Assembly (NCBI GenBank): GCA_001044335.1
Contig: CP011001.1
Coordinates: 1,240,001 to 1,304,000 of the forward strand
DNA length: 64,000 bases
Source of the DNA: Methylophilales bacterium MBRSF5
GTDB lineage: Bacteria; Pseudomonadota; Gammaproteobacteria; Burkholderiales; Methylophilaceae
Direction of reading: 5' to 3'
The translations under genes were made by a program, and so were the position numbers. Shown here in pieces: positions 16,363-26,320 of this stretch. The notes beneath the pieces are model-generated. The model was given only the letters and a program-made list of their open reading frames with translations, made no database searches and was not told the DNA's origin. Numbering within the stretch: position 1 is the stretch's first letter; every line of letters starts with the position of its first letter.

Positions 16363-18540
16363 TTAAAAATCTACAGGGTCGACATCGATCACCCATTTAA
16401 CTCGTGAAGATATCTTCATGGCGCTGATAAATGAACGCAATTGACTTAAGAAATGATTGAGTTCTGTTCGGTTATTTGATTGCATGTAAATATGTGAGCG
16501 TTCAAATCCTTGAAGGCGCTCAAGGTAAGGTCTCACCGGTGGAAAGCATGTGACCTTGCTGGGTAAATTGCTCATGAATTGAAAACACTGGGTCACAAAT
16601 TCTTCTAAATATTTTTTGTTTTTAGACTCAGTCTTTAACATGGCCTGCATGACAAACGGAGGAAAATGTAATTCTTTTCTCAACTGCAGCTCTTCTTTTG
16701 CAAACCCATTAAAATCTTGTGACTGTATTTTTTTGTACAAAGGATGTTCGGGGAAATTAGTCTCAATCACCACCTCACCCTTAATTGATGCTCGCCCTGA
16801 GCGTCCTGCCACCTGCACCAGTTGAGAAAATAAACGCTCCCCCGCCCTAAAATCAGAACTATATAGAGCATGGTCTGCGTCCAAGATACCTACCAGGGTT
16901 AAATGAGGAAAGTCGTGTCCTTTGGACAGCATTTGCGTGCCCACTAAAATATCCAGCTTTTGGTCATGCATCTCGGCATAGAGCTGATCCAAATCTTTTT
17001 TATTCTTGATGGTGTCGCGATCCACCCGCTTTATTCTAGCTAAAGGAAAGAGTCGTGCCAGCTGTTCTTCTATCTTCTGCGTTCCCTTTCCTAAGGTCAT
17101 CAAGTCCACGTTGCCACACTCCTGACAACTGGAATCAATGGTTCTTTGATAATCACAATGATGGCAGCGTAATTGTTGTTTATTTTTATGCACCACCAAC
17201 TTTGAGCTACACCGATTGCAGTCAGCCTGCCAGCCACAAGAGGAGCAAAACAGAACCGGAGCAAATCCTCGACGATTAATAAAGATCAAGACCTGTTGTT
17301 GTTGATCCAGGCGATGTTGAATCGCATCTTTTAAATAGGTGGATAGGGGCTCATCTAAATCCTGACCAGTTTTAATAAGATCCACTCGGGGTAGTGTGGC
17401 ATCCTCATTGGCCCTCTTTGTTAGGCTCAATAACTTTAATTTTTTTTCATTCACGGCTCGGTGCCATATTTCCATGGAGGGTGTTGCACTGCCTGCGATG
17501 AAGGGGATATTCAGTAACTTTGCCCTCATCATGCCGACATCCCTTGCATGGTAACGCAGGTTGTCCTGCTGCTTGAAAGACATGTCATGCTCCTCATCCA
17601 TCAAGATGGCGGTTAAATTTTTGAATGGAGTGAATACCGACAGTCGGGTACCTATGACAATTTGTGCTTCTCCTGATTTGGCGAGGCGCCAATTTTCTAG
17701 TCGGTCGGGTTGAGATAAATGACTGTGCAACGAGACAATTTTTTTGGTGTGAAAACGAGATTGGAAGCGATCTTCCAGCTGGGGGGTGAGGTTAATTTCT
17801 GGCACCATCACCAATACCTGACCTTCATTCTTTATGAGGCTATCAATCAGATGCATATACACCTCGGTCTTGCCGCTACCCGTGATGCCATGAATTAAAA
17901 ATGCCTCAAAGCCTTTTGTTTTTTTTATTTGTTCGACGATCTTCGACTGTTCTGAATTCAATATTAATGGTGCTGAGTGCTGAGGGGTTTCAGGGATGAC
18001 TTCTACTTGTGTGGCTAAGTCATGATTGATTAGATACTCTATGTGCTTCTTCCAATTACTCATTGTTTTGAGTTTTGTTTCATTCATCGGTTGAGTTAAT
18101 AACTGAGTCGCTATTCTGATTAGGTTCTTTTGATTTTTTGGAAAGCCATGAATCACCTCATGCGATAAGTTGTTGGATGCATGAAAGATATAATTTTTTT
18201 TCTTGCCCCTGGTCACTCCCTGTTTAATTCGGGAAGGGACCGCGGTGTGAATGGTCTGACCAATCGGGTATTGATAGTAGCTCGCAACAAATCGGAATAG
18301 CTTAAATAGTTCCGTATTAAAAAGTGATTCCTCATCGACCCGAATGACCTCTTTTATTTTATTTGTAGAGAGGGTGGTATTCACATCCACCTCAACGACA
18401 ATACCAATTAATTTTCTTGATCCAAATGGGACCACCACAAACTGACCAATATCGACCTGATCACTACATCGATAATCAAATAGATCGTCCACGGGGACGT
18501 CGATGGCGACTTTTATGATTTGAGATTCTTTTAAATTCAT
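16363..18540 (-). CDS. priA: Primosomal protein N', replication-restart helicase PriA
   Basis: This 725-aa superfamily 2 helicase reloads the replisome at stalled forks. An N-terminal DNA-binding domain (about 1-180) precedes Walker A HGITGSGKTEVYM and the DEEHD box. A zinc-binding insert follows, with four Cys pairs (CSSCGWQADCNRC ... CHHC ... CQECG), then the C-terminal helicase half (VGTQMLSKGHDFP, QVAGRSGRA). The length matches the family. It is divergent from argS with a 65-base gap and convergent with the secreted-protein gene. Confidence 0.97.
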   Translation of the reverse strand: MNLKESQIIKVAIDVPVDDLFDYRCSDQVDIGQFVVVPFGSRKLIGIVVEVDVNTTLSTNKIKEVIRVDEESLFNTELFKLFRFVASYYQYPIGQTIHTAVPSRIKQGVTRGKKKNYIFHASNNLSHEVIHGFPKNQKNLIRIATQLLTQPMNETKLKTMSNWKKHIEYLINHDLATQVEVIPETPQHSAPLILNSEQSKIVEQIKKTKGFEAFLIHGITGSGKTEVYMHLIDSLIKNEGQVLVMVPEINLTPQLEDRFQSRFHTKKIVSLHSHLSQPDRLENWRLAKSGEAQIVIGTRLSVFTPFKNLTAILMDEEHDMSFKQQDNLRYHARDVGMMRAKLLNIPFIAGSATPSMEIWHRAVNEKKLKLLSLTKRANEDATLPRVDLIKTGQDLDEPLSTYLKDAIQHRLDQQQQVLIFINRRGFAPVLFCSSCGWQADCNRCSSKLVVHKNKQQLRCHHCDYQRTIDSSCQECGNVDLMTLGKGTQKIEEQLARLFPLARIKRVDRDTIKNKKDLDQLYAEMHDQKLDILVGTQMLSKGHDFPHLTLVGILDADHALYSSDFRAGERLFSQLVQVAGRSGRASIKGEVVIETNFPEHPLYKKIQSQDFNGFAKEELQLRKELHFPPFVMQAMLKTESKNKKYLEEFVTQCFQFMSNLPSKVTCFPPVRPYLERLQGFERSHIYMQSNNRTELNHFLSQLRSFISAMKISSRVKWVIDVDPVDF

Positions 18541-18605
18541 ATGAGATTTACTATATCTGTCATAAGGTCTCAGGTAAAATAATATTTTTTTTAAAAACGC
18601 TGCAC

Positions 18606-20264
18606 GTGAAAAATCAGATATCTAACATCCTTAGTGACGCCTTACAACAATTAAACATTGATATTTCTGAAGTCGATATTCACATTGAACGTCCAAAATC
18701 ACTCGAGCACGGTGATTATTCATCCAACATTGCCCTTCAATTAGCTAAAGGAATGAAAAAAAATCCTCGCGAGATAGCCCAGCTGATTATCGATCAAGTC
18801 GGATCAGAACAGCTCTTTAATAAGTTAGAACTTGCAGGTCCTGGTTTCATTAACTTTCATCTGAGTGACATCGGTCGCTCTTTAATCATTAAAGATATTA
18901 TTCAAAAGGATGATCAATACGGGCGAAATGCCAACGGCGCAAAACAAAAATTACAAGTTGAATTTGTGTCAGCCAACCCAACGGGACCTCTCCATATTGG
19001 TCACGGTCGTGGGGCAGCCATTGGTGATTCATTGGCTCGCATCATGGATGCCAATGGCTGGGCAGTCACTCGCGAGTTTTATTACAATGACGCCGGGCAA
19101 CAAATCAACAACCTCGCTCGATCTGTGCAGTCTCGATTAAAAGGGATCACACCTGAGGATGCAGATTTTCCTGAAGACGGCTATCGTGGAGATTACATTC
19201 TTGAAATCGCTGAAGCTTTTAAAACATTATCCCGCATCACTGTCGATAATGAGACGGTCACGGCAAATGGAAATGTCGATGATCTTGAAGCCATTAAACA
19301 GTTTAGTGTTGCCTTTTTAAGAAATGAACAGAATATTGACTTAGCCGCCTTTCAGACCCATTTTGATGTATTTACATTGGAGTCCAGTTTTTATGAAAAT
19401 GAGGCTGTTCATGAAGTCGTACAACTATTAACCGACAACGGCTTTGCCTATAAAAAAGATGATGCGACGTGGTTGAGAACGACTGACTTTGGTGATGATA
19501 AAGACAGGGTCATGGTCAAATCGGACGGTGGGTATACCTATTTTGTTCCTGATGTTGCCTATCATTTAAATAAGTGGCAACGAGGGTTCGTGCGCGTCAT
19601 TAACGAACAAGGGGCCGATCATCACAGCACCATTACCCGGGTTCGTGCTGGCTTACAGGGATTACAAAAAAAGATTCCTCAAGACTGGCCAGAATACGTT
19701 CTCCATCAGATGGTCACGGTCACCAAAAATAACCAAGAAGTTAAGATTTCCAAAAGAGCCGGCAGCTATGTCACGTTACGTGACCTTATTGATCAGGTTG
19801 GTTGTGATGCCACGCGTTATTTCTTAATTGCCCGCAGACCTGATTCACAATTGGTGTTTGATATTGATCTGGCTACTTCGCAAACTAACGAGAATCCGGT
19901 TTATTATATTCAATACGCCCACGCTAGAATTTGTGCAGTATTGAATCAATCCGAATTAGGACAAGATCAACTTTTACAATTTAACGAAGCCCTTCTTTCA
20001 ACTAAACATGAACATCAGCTCATTAAAAGACTATCAGAGTTTCCGGAAATAATCAGCTTGGCTGCTGAAGAAAGCTCACCGCATTATATTGCCACTTTTT
20101 TAAAGGACCTTGCTGGTGACTTTCATAGCTACTACAATGCTAATAAATTTTTGATTGACGACCAAAATATTAAATGTGCGAGACTGGCGCTCATTTTAGC
20201 CACCAAAAATGTACTAAGAAATGGGTTACAATTATTAGGCGTTTCAGCCCCAAATAAAATGTAG
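18606..20264 (+). CDS. argS: Arginyl-tRNA synthetase
   Basis: This 552-aa class I synthetase charges tRNA-Arg. It has the N-terminal additional domain, the HIGH motif in PTGPLHIGHGRG and a KISKRAG segment in the KMSKS position. The C-terminal DALR anticodon-binding domain includes QYAHARIC. The start is a GTG at 18606 giving MKNQISNIL; no nearby ATG fits the family N-terminus. The stop is 8 bases before the SPOR-domain gene. Confidence 0.97.
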   Translation: MKNQISNILSDALQQLNIDISEVDIHIERPKSLEHGDYSSNIALQLAKGMKKNPREIAQLIIDQVGSEQLFNKLELAGPGFINFHLSDIGRSLIIKDIIQKDDQYGRNANGAKQKLQVEFVSANPTGPLHIGHGRGAAIGDSLARIMDANGWAVTREFYYNDAGQQINNLARSVQSRLKGITPEDADFPEDGYRGDYILEIAEAFKTLSRITVDNETVTANGNVDDLEAIKQFSVAFLRNEQNIDLAAFQTHFDVFTLESSFYENEAVHEVVQLLTDNGFAYKKDDATWLRTTDFGDDKDRVMVKSDGGYTYFVPDVAYHLNKWQRGFVRVINEQGADHHSTITRVRAGLQGLQKKIPQDWPEYVLHQMVTVTKNNQEVKISKRAGSYVTLRDLIDQVGCDATRYFLIARRPDSQLVFDIDLATSQTNENPVYYIQYAHARICAVLNQSELGQDQLLQFNEALLSTKHEHQLIKRLSEFPEIISLAAEESSPHYIATFLKDLAGDFHSYYNANKFLIDDQNIKCARLALILATKNVLRNGLQLLGVSAPNKM

Positions 20265-20272
20265 GAATATAT

Positions 20273-20821
20273 ATGGCTCAAGACTATCGAACAAAAAAAG
20301 AAATTAACCAAACGCAGGCATTATTTACCAACGGTTTATTTATTGGTGTCTTATTAGGTATTCTTCTTTCGATTGGGGTCACCTTATTTATTACCAGTGG
20401 AAAATCACCTTTTGTATTTAAAGACACCGAGGGGGCATGCATTGAGATAAATTCTGCATTTGGTGATGAAGATGTTATCGCAATTGATGAGGAGGCTTCT
20501 TTTGATTTTTATGACAACCTACCTGAAAGCCAAGAAACGTACAGCAAAGATATTACTCAGAACAAGGATGATCGAGCTATACAATACTACTTACAAGTAG
20601 GTGCATTTTCTGAAGAATCCCAGGCAGATAATTTAAAAGCGAAACTAGCCTTGATGAGCTACGAGTCGGTCATTATGTCTGCAAGAATTGGTGATGATAC
20701 CTTCCACAGGGTCAGTGTTGGACCATATGAAGATATCGATCAAGCAAAAAAAATCCGTGAAAATCTTATTAAAGGAGGATTTAAAGCGAACTTAATTAAG
20801 CTCACAAAGCCCAAAGATTAA
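20273..20821 (+). CDS. SPOR-domain membrane protein (FtsN-like)
   Basis: The 182-aa bitopic protein has a short cytoplasmic tail, one membrane helix (about 22-44) and a linker. The C-terminal SPOR domain (about 103-182) starts YYLQVGAFSEESQAD and includes FHRVSVGPYEDIDQA. SPOR domains bind denuded septal peptidoglycan, so it should localise to the division site. A SPOR gene just after argS is a common betaproteobacterial arrangement. It may be the organism's FtsN, but essential FtsN motifs outside SPOR are too variable to confirm. Confidence 0.85.
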   Translation: MAQDYRTKKEINQTQALFTNGLFIGVLLGILLSIGVTLFITSGKSPFVFKDTEGACIEINSAFGDEDVIAIDEEASFDFYDNLPESQETYSKDITQNKDDRAIQYYLQVGAFSEESQADNLKAKLALMSYESVIMSARIGDDTFHRVSVGPYEDIDQAKKIRENLIKGGFKANLIKLTKPKD

Positions 20822-20845
20822 ATAACGTTATTTTAAGGATTAGTA

Positions 20846-21469
20846 ATGAAAAAAATATTTTTTCTATTTTGTATTTTTATCTTTCAATTTGCACACGCAG
20901 TTGATCCCCAACTGAATGTCAATTTCAAGCCAACTAAAGAAAAAATTGCCACAGAGTCAAAAGATAAAATAGAAGTGGTTGAGATGTTTTGGTACGGTTG
21001 TGGTCACTGCTATTCATTTGAGCCTGAATTAAAAAAATGGCAGGCATCCTTACCCAAAGATGTGGTCTTCAAAAAAGTGCCTGCTGTTCCAAGACGTGAC
21101 TGGATTCCAATGGCTAGAGCGTTTTATGCAATGGAGTCACTCGAGGTGTTAGATGATCTGCACAGCAAAATGTTTGAAGCGATTCATAAAGATAAAACTC
21201 TCAGTCCTGTTGATGAGGCGGGTGCAATTAAGTGGATTGCGACTAATGCAAAACTGGATACGGACAAAGTAAAGGCTGCATTTAAATCTTTTTCTATGGA
21301 AGCTAAACTAAAAAAAGCTAACCAAATGTTTCGAAGTGCAGGAGCCACAGGGGTGCCTACTCTTATCATTAATGGCTCTTACATAACCTCATCAACAATG
21401 GCTGGTGGTCCAAAAAATGCCATTGATGTCACCAATGGAATTTTAGAGTCTATCCGTTCCCAAAAATAA
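20846..21469 (+). CDS. dsbA: Thiol:disulfide interchange protein DsbA
   Basis: This 207-aa periplasmic oxidoreductase introduces disulfides in exported proteins. It has a signal peptide (to FAHA), the active site CGHC within FWYGCGHCYSFEPE, and the cis-proline loop TGVPTLIING. An AAGGATTAG-type ribosome site precedes the ATG. The many Cys-containing exported proteins at 5.6-16 kb would be natural clients. It follows the SPOR gene by 24 bases, probably in one operon with argS. Confidence 0.95.
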   Translation: MKKIFFLFCIFIFQFAHAVDPQLNVNFKPTKEKIATESKDKIEVVEMFWYGCGHCYSFEPELKKWQASLPKDVVFKKVPAVPRRDWIPMARAFYAMESLEVLDDLHSKMFEAIHKDKTLSPVDEAGAIKWIATNAKLDTDKVKAAFKSFSMEAKLKKANQMFRSAGATGVPTLIINGSYITSSTMAGGPKNAIDVTNGILESIRSQK

Positions 21470-21473
21470 AATA

Positions 21474-22238
21474 TTGTCCAAAAAAATATTTATTACCGGA
21501 GCTTCTTCAGGAATAGGCTATGCCATAGCTAAACAACTGGATGCTCAGAATGTTAGCCTGGGCCTTGTGGGTCGTAACAAAAAAAGATTACTCGCATTGC
21601 AAAAACAATTACAATGCACATCCTTTGTTCTGCCAGCTCATGTTGAAAATGTTGTCTCAATGCAAAAGGCAGCAGATAAATTTAAGCAGCTGTGTGGTTG
21701 TCCTGATATTGTTATTGCTAATGCCGGGGTCAGTTCTGGAACACTCGCTGCTGATTCAAAAGATTTAGAAATTATTCAAAAGATTTTTCAAATTAATTTT
21801 CATGGTGTTTTAAACACTTTTAGTCCTTTTGTTGGGGATTTTATTCAAAACAAAGAAGGGCAATTAGTTGCTGTTGCCTCAGTTGCAGGAATCAGGGGGC
21901 TTCCTGGAGCTGGTGCTTATAGCGCATCAAAATCAGCACTCATAAACTACATGGAAAGCATTCGTGTGGAATTAAAAAAATTTAATATATTTGTGACCAC
22001 CATTTCTCCTGGCTATATAAAAACGCCAATGACTGATATCAACAATTATCCGATGCCCTTTTTAATTGATGCCGAAAGTGCTGCAAAAAAAATAATTAAA
22101 ATAATTAATAAAAAAAAGTCTCACGCGATACTGCCATGGCAAATGTCAATCATTGCTAAAATTATGCATATCCTTCCTAATTGGCTCTGGGATCTCTTGG
22201 CAAAGAATTCTCCAGGGAAAAAGAAAATTAATTTATAA
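21474..22238 (+). CDS. Short-chain dehydrogenase/reductase (SDR family)
   Basis: The 254-aa protein has the N-terminal Rossmann motif TGASSGIGYAIAK, the NAG motif (IANAGVSSG) and the catalytic YSASKSAL with Tyr and Lys four apart, so it is a complete classical SDR. Its start is a TTG at 21474, only 4 bases after the dsbA stop. The C-terminal HILPNWLWDLLAK segment is hydrophobic and may touch the membrane. The substrate cannot be told from sequence. Confidence 0.88.
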   Translation: MSKKIFITGASSGIGYAIAKQLDAQNVSLGLVGRNKKRLLALQKQLQCTSFVLPAHVENVVSMQKAADKFKQLCGCPDIVIANAGVSSGTLAADSKDLEIIQKIFQINFHGVLNTFSPFVGDFIQNKEGQLVAVASVAGIRGLPGAGAYSASKSALINYMESIRVELKKFNIFVTTISPGYIKTPMTDINNYPMPFLIDAESAAKKIIKIINKKKSHAILPWQMSIIAKIMHILPNWLWDLLAKNSPGKKKINL

Positions 22239-22246
22239 AAATATAT

Positions 22247-22276
22247 TATATAATTTTATATAATGTTATATAATCT
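22247..22276 (+). repeat. Three tandem 10-bp repeats TATATAATNT upstream of cydA
   Basis: The copies TATATAATTT, TATATAATGT and TATATAATCT follow one another at one helical turn each, ending 5 bases before the cydA ATG at 22282. Each copy contains a perfect TATAAT -10 hexamer. No Shine-Dalgarno sequence is visible between them and the start codon. Confidence 0.7.
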
Positions 22277-22281
22277 TGCTT

Positions 22282-23655
22282 ATGTTTGAAGCCATTGATT
22301 TAGCCCGTTTCCAGTTTGCCTTTGTGGTCAGTTTCCACATTATTTTTCCTGCTTTTACCATTGGTCTCGCATCCTACCTTGCCGTTCTCGAAGGGCTTTG
22401 GTTATGGAAAAAAGAAGATCGTTATTTAAATATATTTAATTATTGGTTAAAGATATTCGCCATCGCATTTGGTATGGGCGTTGTTTCTGGCATTGTCATG
22501 AGTTATCAATTTGGAACCAATTGGTCAGTATTTTCAGATAAAACCGGACCGGTCCTTGGGCCATTAATGGGTTATGAGGTCTTGTCCGCTTTCTTCTTAG
22601 AAGCAGGTTTCCTAGGCATTATGTTATTTGGCATGAACAAGGTCGGCAAACAACTTCACTTCTTTGCCACTCTCATGGTGGCCTTTGGAACATTTTTTTC
22701 AGCGTTCTGGATCTTATCTGTTAATAGTTGGATGCATACCCCAGCAGGTTTTAGCATCAATGAGGTCGGGCAGTTTGTGCCTGAGGATTGGATTCAAATT
22801 ATTTTTAATCCTTCTTTTCCATATCGACTAGTGCACATGCTGATGGCTGCGTACTTAACCACCGCGTTTGTTGTAGGAGCCGTTGGTGCATGGCATCTTT
22901 TAAAGAACAATAAAAATTTATGCGCACGCACCATGCTTTCCATGGCTATGTGGATGGCTGCTATCGTTGCCCCATTGCAATTAGTTGCAGGAGATATGCA
23001 TGGACTCAATACATTGGAATATCAGCCCGCAAAAATTGCTGCGATGGAGGGCCATTATGAAACCAAGAAGGGGGCTCCATTAATTTTATTCGGCATACCT
23101 GATGATGATGCCATGGAAATTAATTCCATTGTTGAGATTCCAAAATTAGGAAGCATGATTTTAAAGCATGATTTTGATGCAGAAATCAAAGGCCTTAGAG
23201 ATTTTCCTGCCGATGAGATTCCACCTGCTGAGATCATCTTCTGGTCATTTCGAATTATGGTTGGTATTGGCATGGCTATGATAGCTTTGGGTTTATGGAG
23301 CCTTTTCTTAAGATTTAAAAACCTGTTTTATTCAACTAGGTTGTTTCACCAAATATGTCTGCTTATGGGCCCAGCTGGATTTATTGCCGTCATAGCTGGA
23401 TGGGTAACCACTGAAGTGGGAAGACAACCATTCACAGTTTATGGTGTATTAAGAACCGTGGATTCAGTGTCACCGATTGATGCACCTGCAGTAGCAACTT
23501 CCCTTTTGGTATTTATTGTGATTTATTTTCTCGTCTTTGGCGCTGGTACTTATTATATTTTTAAGCAGTTTTCTATTAACCCCGAACAAGATAAAGATGC
23601 AACCAAAAAAGTTGGCTCTTTGGGCGTTTCATTAAAGTTATTTGATAAAGCATGA
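22282..23655 (+). CDS. cydA: Cytochrome bd-type quinol oxidase subunit I (CIO-type)
   Basis: The ATG at 22282 gives 457 aa (MFEAIDLARFQFAF), a polytopic subunit that binds haems b558, b595 and d and oxidises quinol at the periplasmic side. Conserved segments include FHIIFPAFTIG, GWVTTEVGRQPF and a quinol loop beginning HGLNTLEYQPAKIAAMEGH. The loop is short, as in cyanide-insensitive oxidases (CIO), not the long-Q-loop E. coli type. It overlaps cydB by 4 bases. Such oxidases serve low-oxygen or stress respiration and build the gradient with less proton pumping. Confidence 0.95.
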   Translation: MFEAIDLARFQFAFVVSFHIIFPAFTIGLASYLAVLEGLWLWKKEDRYLNIFNYWLKIFAIAFGMGVVSGIVMSYQFGTNWSVFSDKTGPVLGPLMGYEVLSAFFLEAGFLGIMLFGMNKVGKQLHFFATLMVAFGTFFSAFWILSVNSWMHTPAGFSINEVGQFVPEDWIQIIFNPSFPYRLVHMLMAAYLTTAFVVGAVGAWHLLKNNKNLCARTMLSMAMWMAAIVAPLQLVAGDMHGLNTLEYQPAKIAAMEGHYETKKGAPLILFGIPDDDAMEINSIVEIPKLGSMILKHDFDAEIKGLRDFPADEIPPAEIIFWSFRIMVGIGMAMIALGLWSLFLRFKNLFYSTRLFHQICLLMGPAGFIAVIAGWVTTEVGRQPFTVYGVLRTVDSVSPIDAPAVATSLLVFIVIYFLVFGAGTYYIFKQFSINPEQDKDATKKVGSLGVSLKLFDKA

Positions 23656-24650
23656 GTATCGAACTGATTTGGGCCATTATTTTAAGCTTTGCTATCTTTG
23701 CATATGTCGTCCTCGATGGTTTTGATTTAGGTATTGGAATTAATTACCCCTTTATCGGATCCAAATGGGAAAGAGATATCGCAATGAATACCGTTGCTCC
23801 GGTATGGGATGGTAATGAAACCTGGCTTATTTTAGGAGGAGGTGGTTTATTTGCAGCATTTCCATTAGCATACAGCGTCGTTCTACCAGCACTATATGTT
23901 CCGCTAACCGCTATGCTCATTGGTTTAATTTTAAGAGGGGTTGCTTTTGAATTTAGATGGAAGGATAAAAGTAAAACTCAAATATGGGATAAAGCTTTTA
24001 TCATTGGTTCAATCGGTGCTACTTTTTTTCAAGGTGTGGCACTAGGAGCATTTATTCAAGGTATTCCTATGGAGGGTCGAGCATTTAATGGTGACTGGTG
24101 GCATTGGTTATCACCCTTTTCTATTTTCACGGGCATCGCCTTAGTTTTTGGTTATGGGCTTTTAGGATCAACTTGGTTGATTTATAAAACTGAAAATAAA
24201 ACCAAACGACATATGCAAATGTTAGGTAAACGTTTTTTTATTTTGACTTTGATAATGATTCTTATCGTGAGTCTGTGGACACCTTACTTACATCCAGAAT
24301 ACTTTGAAAAATGGTTTAGCTATCCGCGTATATTATATGTTCTACCAGTGCCTCTTTTAGTTGCAATCTCAACTGTATGTTGCTTTCGTGCGTTAATCAA
24401 AAATAATGATTTACAGCCATTTGTTTGGAGTATTATTTTATTTTTGTTATCGTTTATTGGGTTGATGATCAGCATCTATCCCAATATCGTCCCGCCTTCA
24501 CTGGATATATGGCAAGCTGCCGCACCGAAAAAAAGTTTGCAATTTTTATTAGTCGGCGTATTGATCTTTATGCCCATAATTTTAGTCTATACGTCATTCA
24601 CATATTGGGTATTTCGAGGCAAAACCAAACCTGACGAAAGCTATCATTAA
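23652..24650 (+). CDS. cydB: Cytochrome bd-type quinol oxidase subunit II
   Basis: The 332-aa integral membrane subunit shows the N-terminal ILSFAIFAYVVLDGFDLGIG helix and PVWDGNETWLILGGGGLFAAFP stretch typical of CydB. It stabilises the haem-bearing subunit I. It starts within the last codons of cydA (ATGA overlap) and is followed immediately by a DUF2474-like reading frame, as in CIO-type operons. Confidence 0.96.
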   Translation: MSIELIWAIILSFAIFAYVVLDGFDLGIGINYPFIGSKWERDIAMNTVAPVWDGNETWLILGGGGLFAAFPLAYSVVLPALYVPLTAMLIGLILRGVAFEFRWKDKSKTQIWDKAFIIGSIGATFFQGVALGAFIQGIPMEGRAFNGDWWHWLSPFSIFTGIALVFGYGLLGSTWLIYKTENKTKRHMQMLGKRFFILTLIMILIVSLWTPYLHPEYFEKWFSYPRILYVLPVPLLVAISTVCCFRALIKNNDLQPFVWSIILFLLSFIGLMISIYPNIVPPSLDIWQAAAPKKSLQFLLVGVLIFMPIILVYTSFTYWVFRGKTKPDESYH

Positions 24651-24742
24651 TTGAAGAAAGTTTTTTTTTTCATATTAATCTGGTTGCTCTCTGTTGGCTT
24701 TATTTCTATCATTGGTTACTTAATTAAATTAATGATTAAATA
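24651..24742 (+). pseudogene. DUF2474-like small oxidase subunit, frame broken at a T9 tract
   Basis: Directly after the cydB stop, TTG AAG AAA G is followed by nine T and then a frame reading FILIWLLSVGFISIIGYLI, ending KLMIK and stop at 24740-24742. One extra T would join the two parts into a 30-residue, single-helix protein matching the layout of DUF2474 proteins found after CIO-type cydB. As written, the TTG frame stops within a few codons, and the helix frame lacks a normal start (only ATT at 24650). A sequencing or assembly error, transcriptional slippage on the T9 tract, or true decay would each explain it. Confidence 0.55.
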
Positions 24743-24744
24743 AC

Positions 24745-24945
24745 TTATAAATCCAAATCAATATTTTTTGCTGACTTTAAAAACTGTGACTTATATTTTG
24801 TTTTTGGCTTAGCTTTTGGTTTTAAATCTTTTTTTTGAGATGTTGTATTCGATTCTAGATCCATTTGCTTGAAAGCATAAATAATTGAATAGAGTGCGAC
24901 CACAAAAGAAAAGATCAGAAGTAATGACAATAAAAGTAATTCCAT
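24745..24945 (-). CDS. Small membrane protein downstream of pntB
   Basis: The 66 residues form one N-terminal membrane helix (about 3-25, LLLLSLLLIFSFVVALYSII) and a strongly basic tail with a KPKAKPKTKYK stretch. The gene lies 7 bases after the pntB stop on the same strand and is the last of the transhydrogenase unit. No family is recognised. A small accessory subunit or an unrelated hitchhiker are both possible. Confidence 0.55.
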   Translation of the reverse strand: MELLLLSLLLIFSFVVALYSIIYAFKQMDLESNTTSQKKDLKPKAKPKTKYKSQFLKSAKNIDLDL

Positions 24946-24952
24946 AGAGTAA

Positions 24953-26320
24953 TTATAATTCTTCGACAGCTTTAATTAAATCTTCTACGCAATCTTTAGC
25001 ATCACCTAAAAACATCATTGTTTTATCATCATAAAACAGCTCATTATCGAGACCAGCATATCCGACACCCATAGTTCTTTTATTAACGATAATGGTTTTT
25101 GCTTTCTGTGCTTCTAATATTGGCATTCCATAAATAGCCGATCCAGGTTTTTTTGCTGCTGGATTAACTACGTCGTTAGCACCAATTACAAATACAAGAT
25201 CTGTATCAGAAAAATCATTATTAATTTCTTCCATCTCAAAGACTTGATCATAAGGTACGTCAGCTTCAGCTAAGAGGACGTTCATATGTCCAGGCATCCT
25301 CCCAGCAACTGGGTGAATTGCATATCGAACATTTATTTCTTTCTCTAATAATTTGTTAGTGAGCTCTTGCAGTGCATGCTGGGCACGAGCAACAGCTAAC
25401 CCATAACCAGGAATAATTATTATATTTTCGGATGAGCTCATAAGATATGCGACGTCCGCAGCAGAACCAGATTTGTGTTGTTTTTGATTTTCTGTGGCTG
25501 ATGCCACCGCGACATCTGATCCAAAACCGCCAAGTAAAACTGACACGATCGACCTGTTCATTGATTTACACATAATGTATGACAATATTGCACCTGAAGA
25601 TCCTACACATGCTCCAGCAATAATAAGAACAGAATTATTTAACGTAAATCCAATTCCAGCCGCCGCCCATCCAGAATAACTGTTTAACATAGACACCACC
25701 ACTGGCATATCAGCCCCACCAATCGGAATTATAAGTGTGATGCCTAAAATCAATGCACAACAATTCATTAATATGAAGGCAAGATTGCTTTCATAAATAA
25801 AGAAGACCATTCCAAAAAGGATCATTAGTATAAAGATTGTTAAATTTAATAGGTGTTGTCCTTTAAATATTATTGTCTTCGCAATGAACTTTCCAGATAG
25901 TTTTCCAAATGCTACCAAGGATGCAGTAAAGGTAATTGCACCAATAAACGACCCTAAAAATAACTCAACTCTTTGGGTCGTTGAGTAGATATTCGTATAG
26001 TTATAGATTGAGGCAAACGCGATCAGCATCGCTGCTAACCCAACAAAAGAATGCATTAGGGCAACTAGTTCCGGCATCTTGGTCATATGGACTTTTTTTG
26101 CAATAACTAATCCTATTGTTCCTCCTGCCAAGATAGAAATTGCTATAAGTGAAAAAATATAATTTAAATTCATGCTGAGGGTCGTAATGACAGCAATAGT
26201 CATTCCAAGCATCCCGTAATAATTTCCTCTTCTAGACGATTGAGGTGAAGAGAGACCTCGCAATGCTAAAATAATTAAAATTGCTGAGATTAAATACAAA
26301 GATAAATTCAAGGTGGTCAT
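24953..26320 (-). CDS. pntB: NAD(P) transhydrogenase subunit beta
   Basis: This 455-aa protein has an N-terminal membrane domain of about eight helices and a C-terminal NADP(H)-binding domain III. The latter includes [34 protein letters not shown] and [12 protein letters not shown]. With the alpha subunits it uses the proton gradient to drive hydride transfer from NADH to NADP+, supplying NADPH. It overlaps pntA2 by 4 bases. The three-gene split (alpha1, alpha2, beta) is the form common outside enterics. Confidence 0.97.
   Translation of the reverse strand: MTTLNLSLYLISAILIILALRGLSSPQSSRRGNYYGMLGMTIAVITTLSMNLNYIFSLIAISILAGGTIGLVIAKKVHMTKMPELVALMHSFVGLAAMLIAFASIYNYTNIYSTTQRVELFLGSFIGAITFTASLVAFGKLSGKFIAKTIIFKGQHLLNLTIFILMILFGMVFFIYESNLAFILMNCCALILGITLIIPIGGADMPVVVSMLNSYSGWAAAGIGFTLNNSVLIIAGACVGSSGAILSYIMCKSMNRSIVSVLLGGFGSDVAVASATENQKQHKSGSAADVAYLMSSSENIIIIPGYGLAVARAQHALQELTNKLLEKEINVRYAIHPVAGRMPGHMNVLLAEADVPYDQVFEMEEINNDFSDTDLVFVIGANDVVNPAAKKPGSAIYGMPILEAQKAKTIIVNKRTMGVGYAGLDNELFYDDKTMMFLGDAKDCVEDLIKAVEEL

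Noticed and set aside
18600-18615. CACGTGAAA near the argS start as a third parS
   Set aside because: Only half of the palindrome is present.
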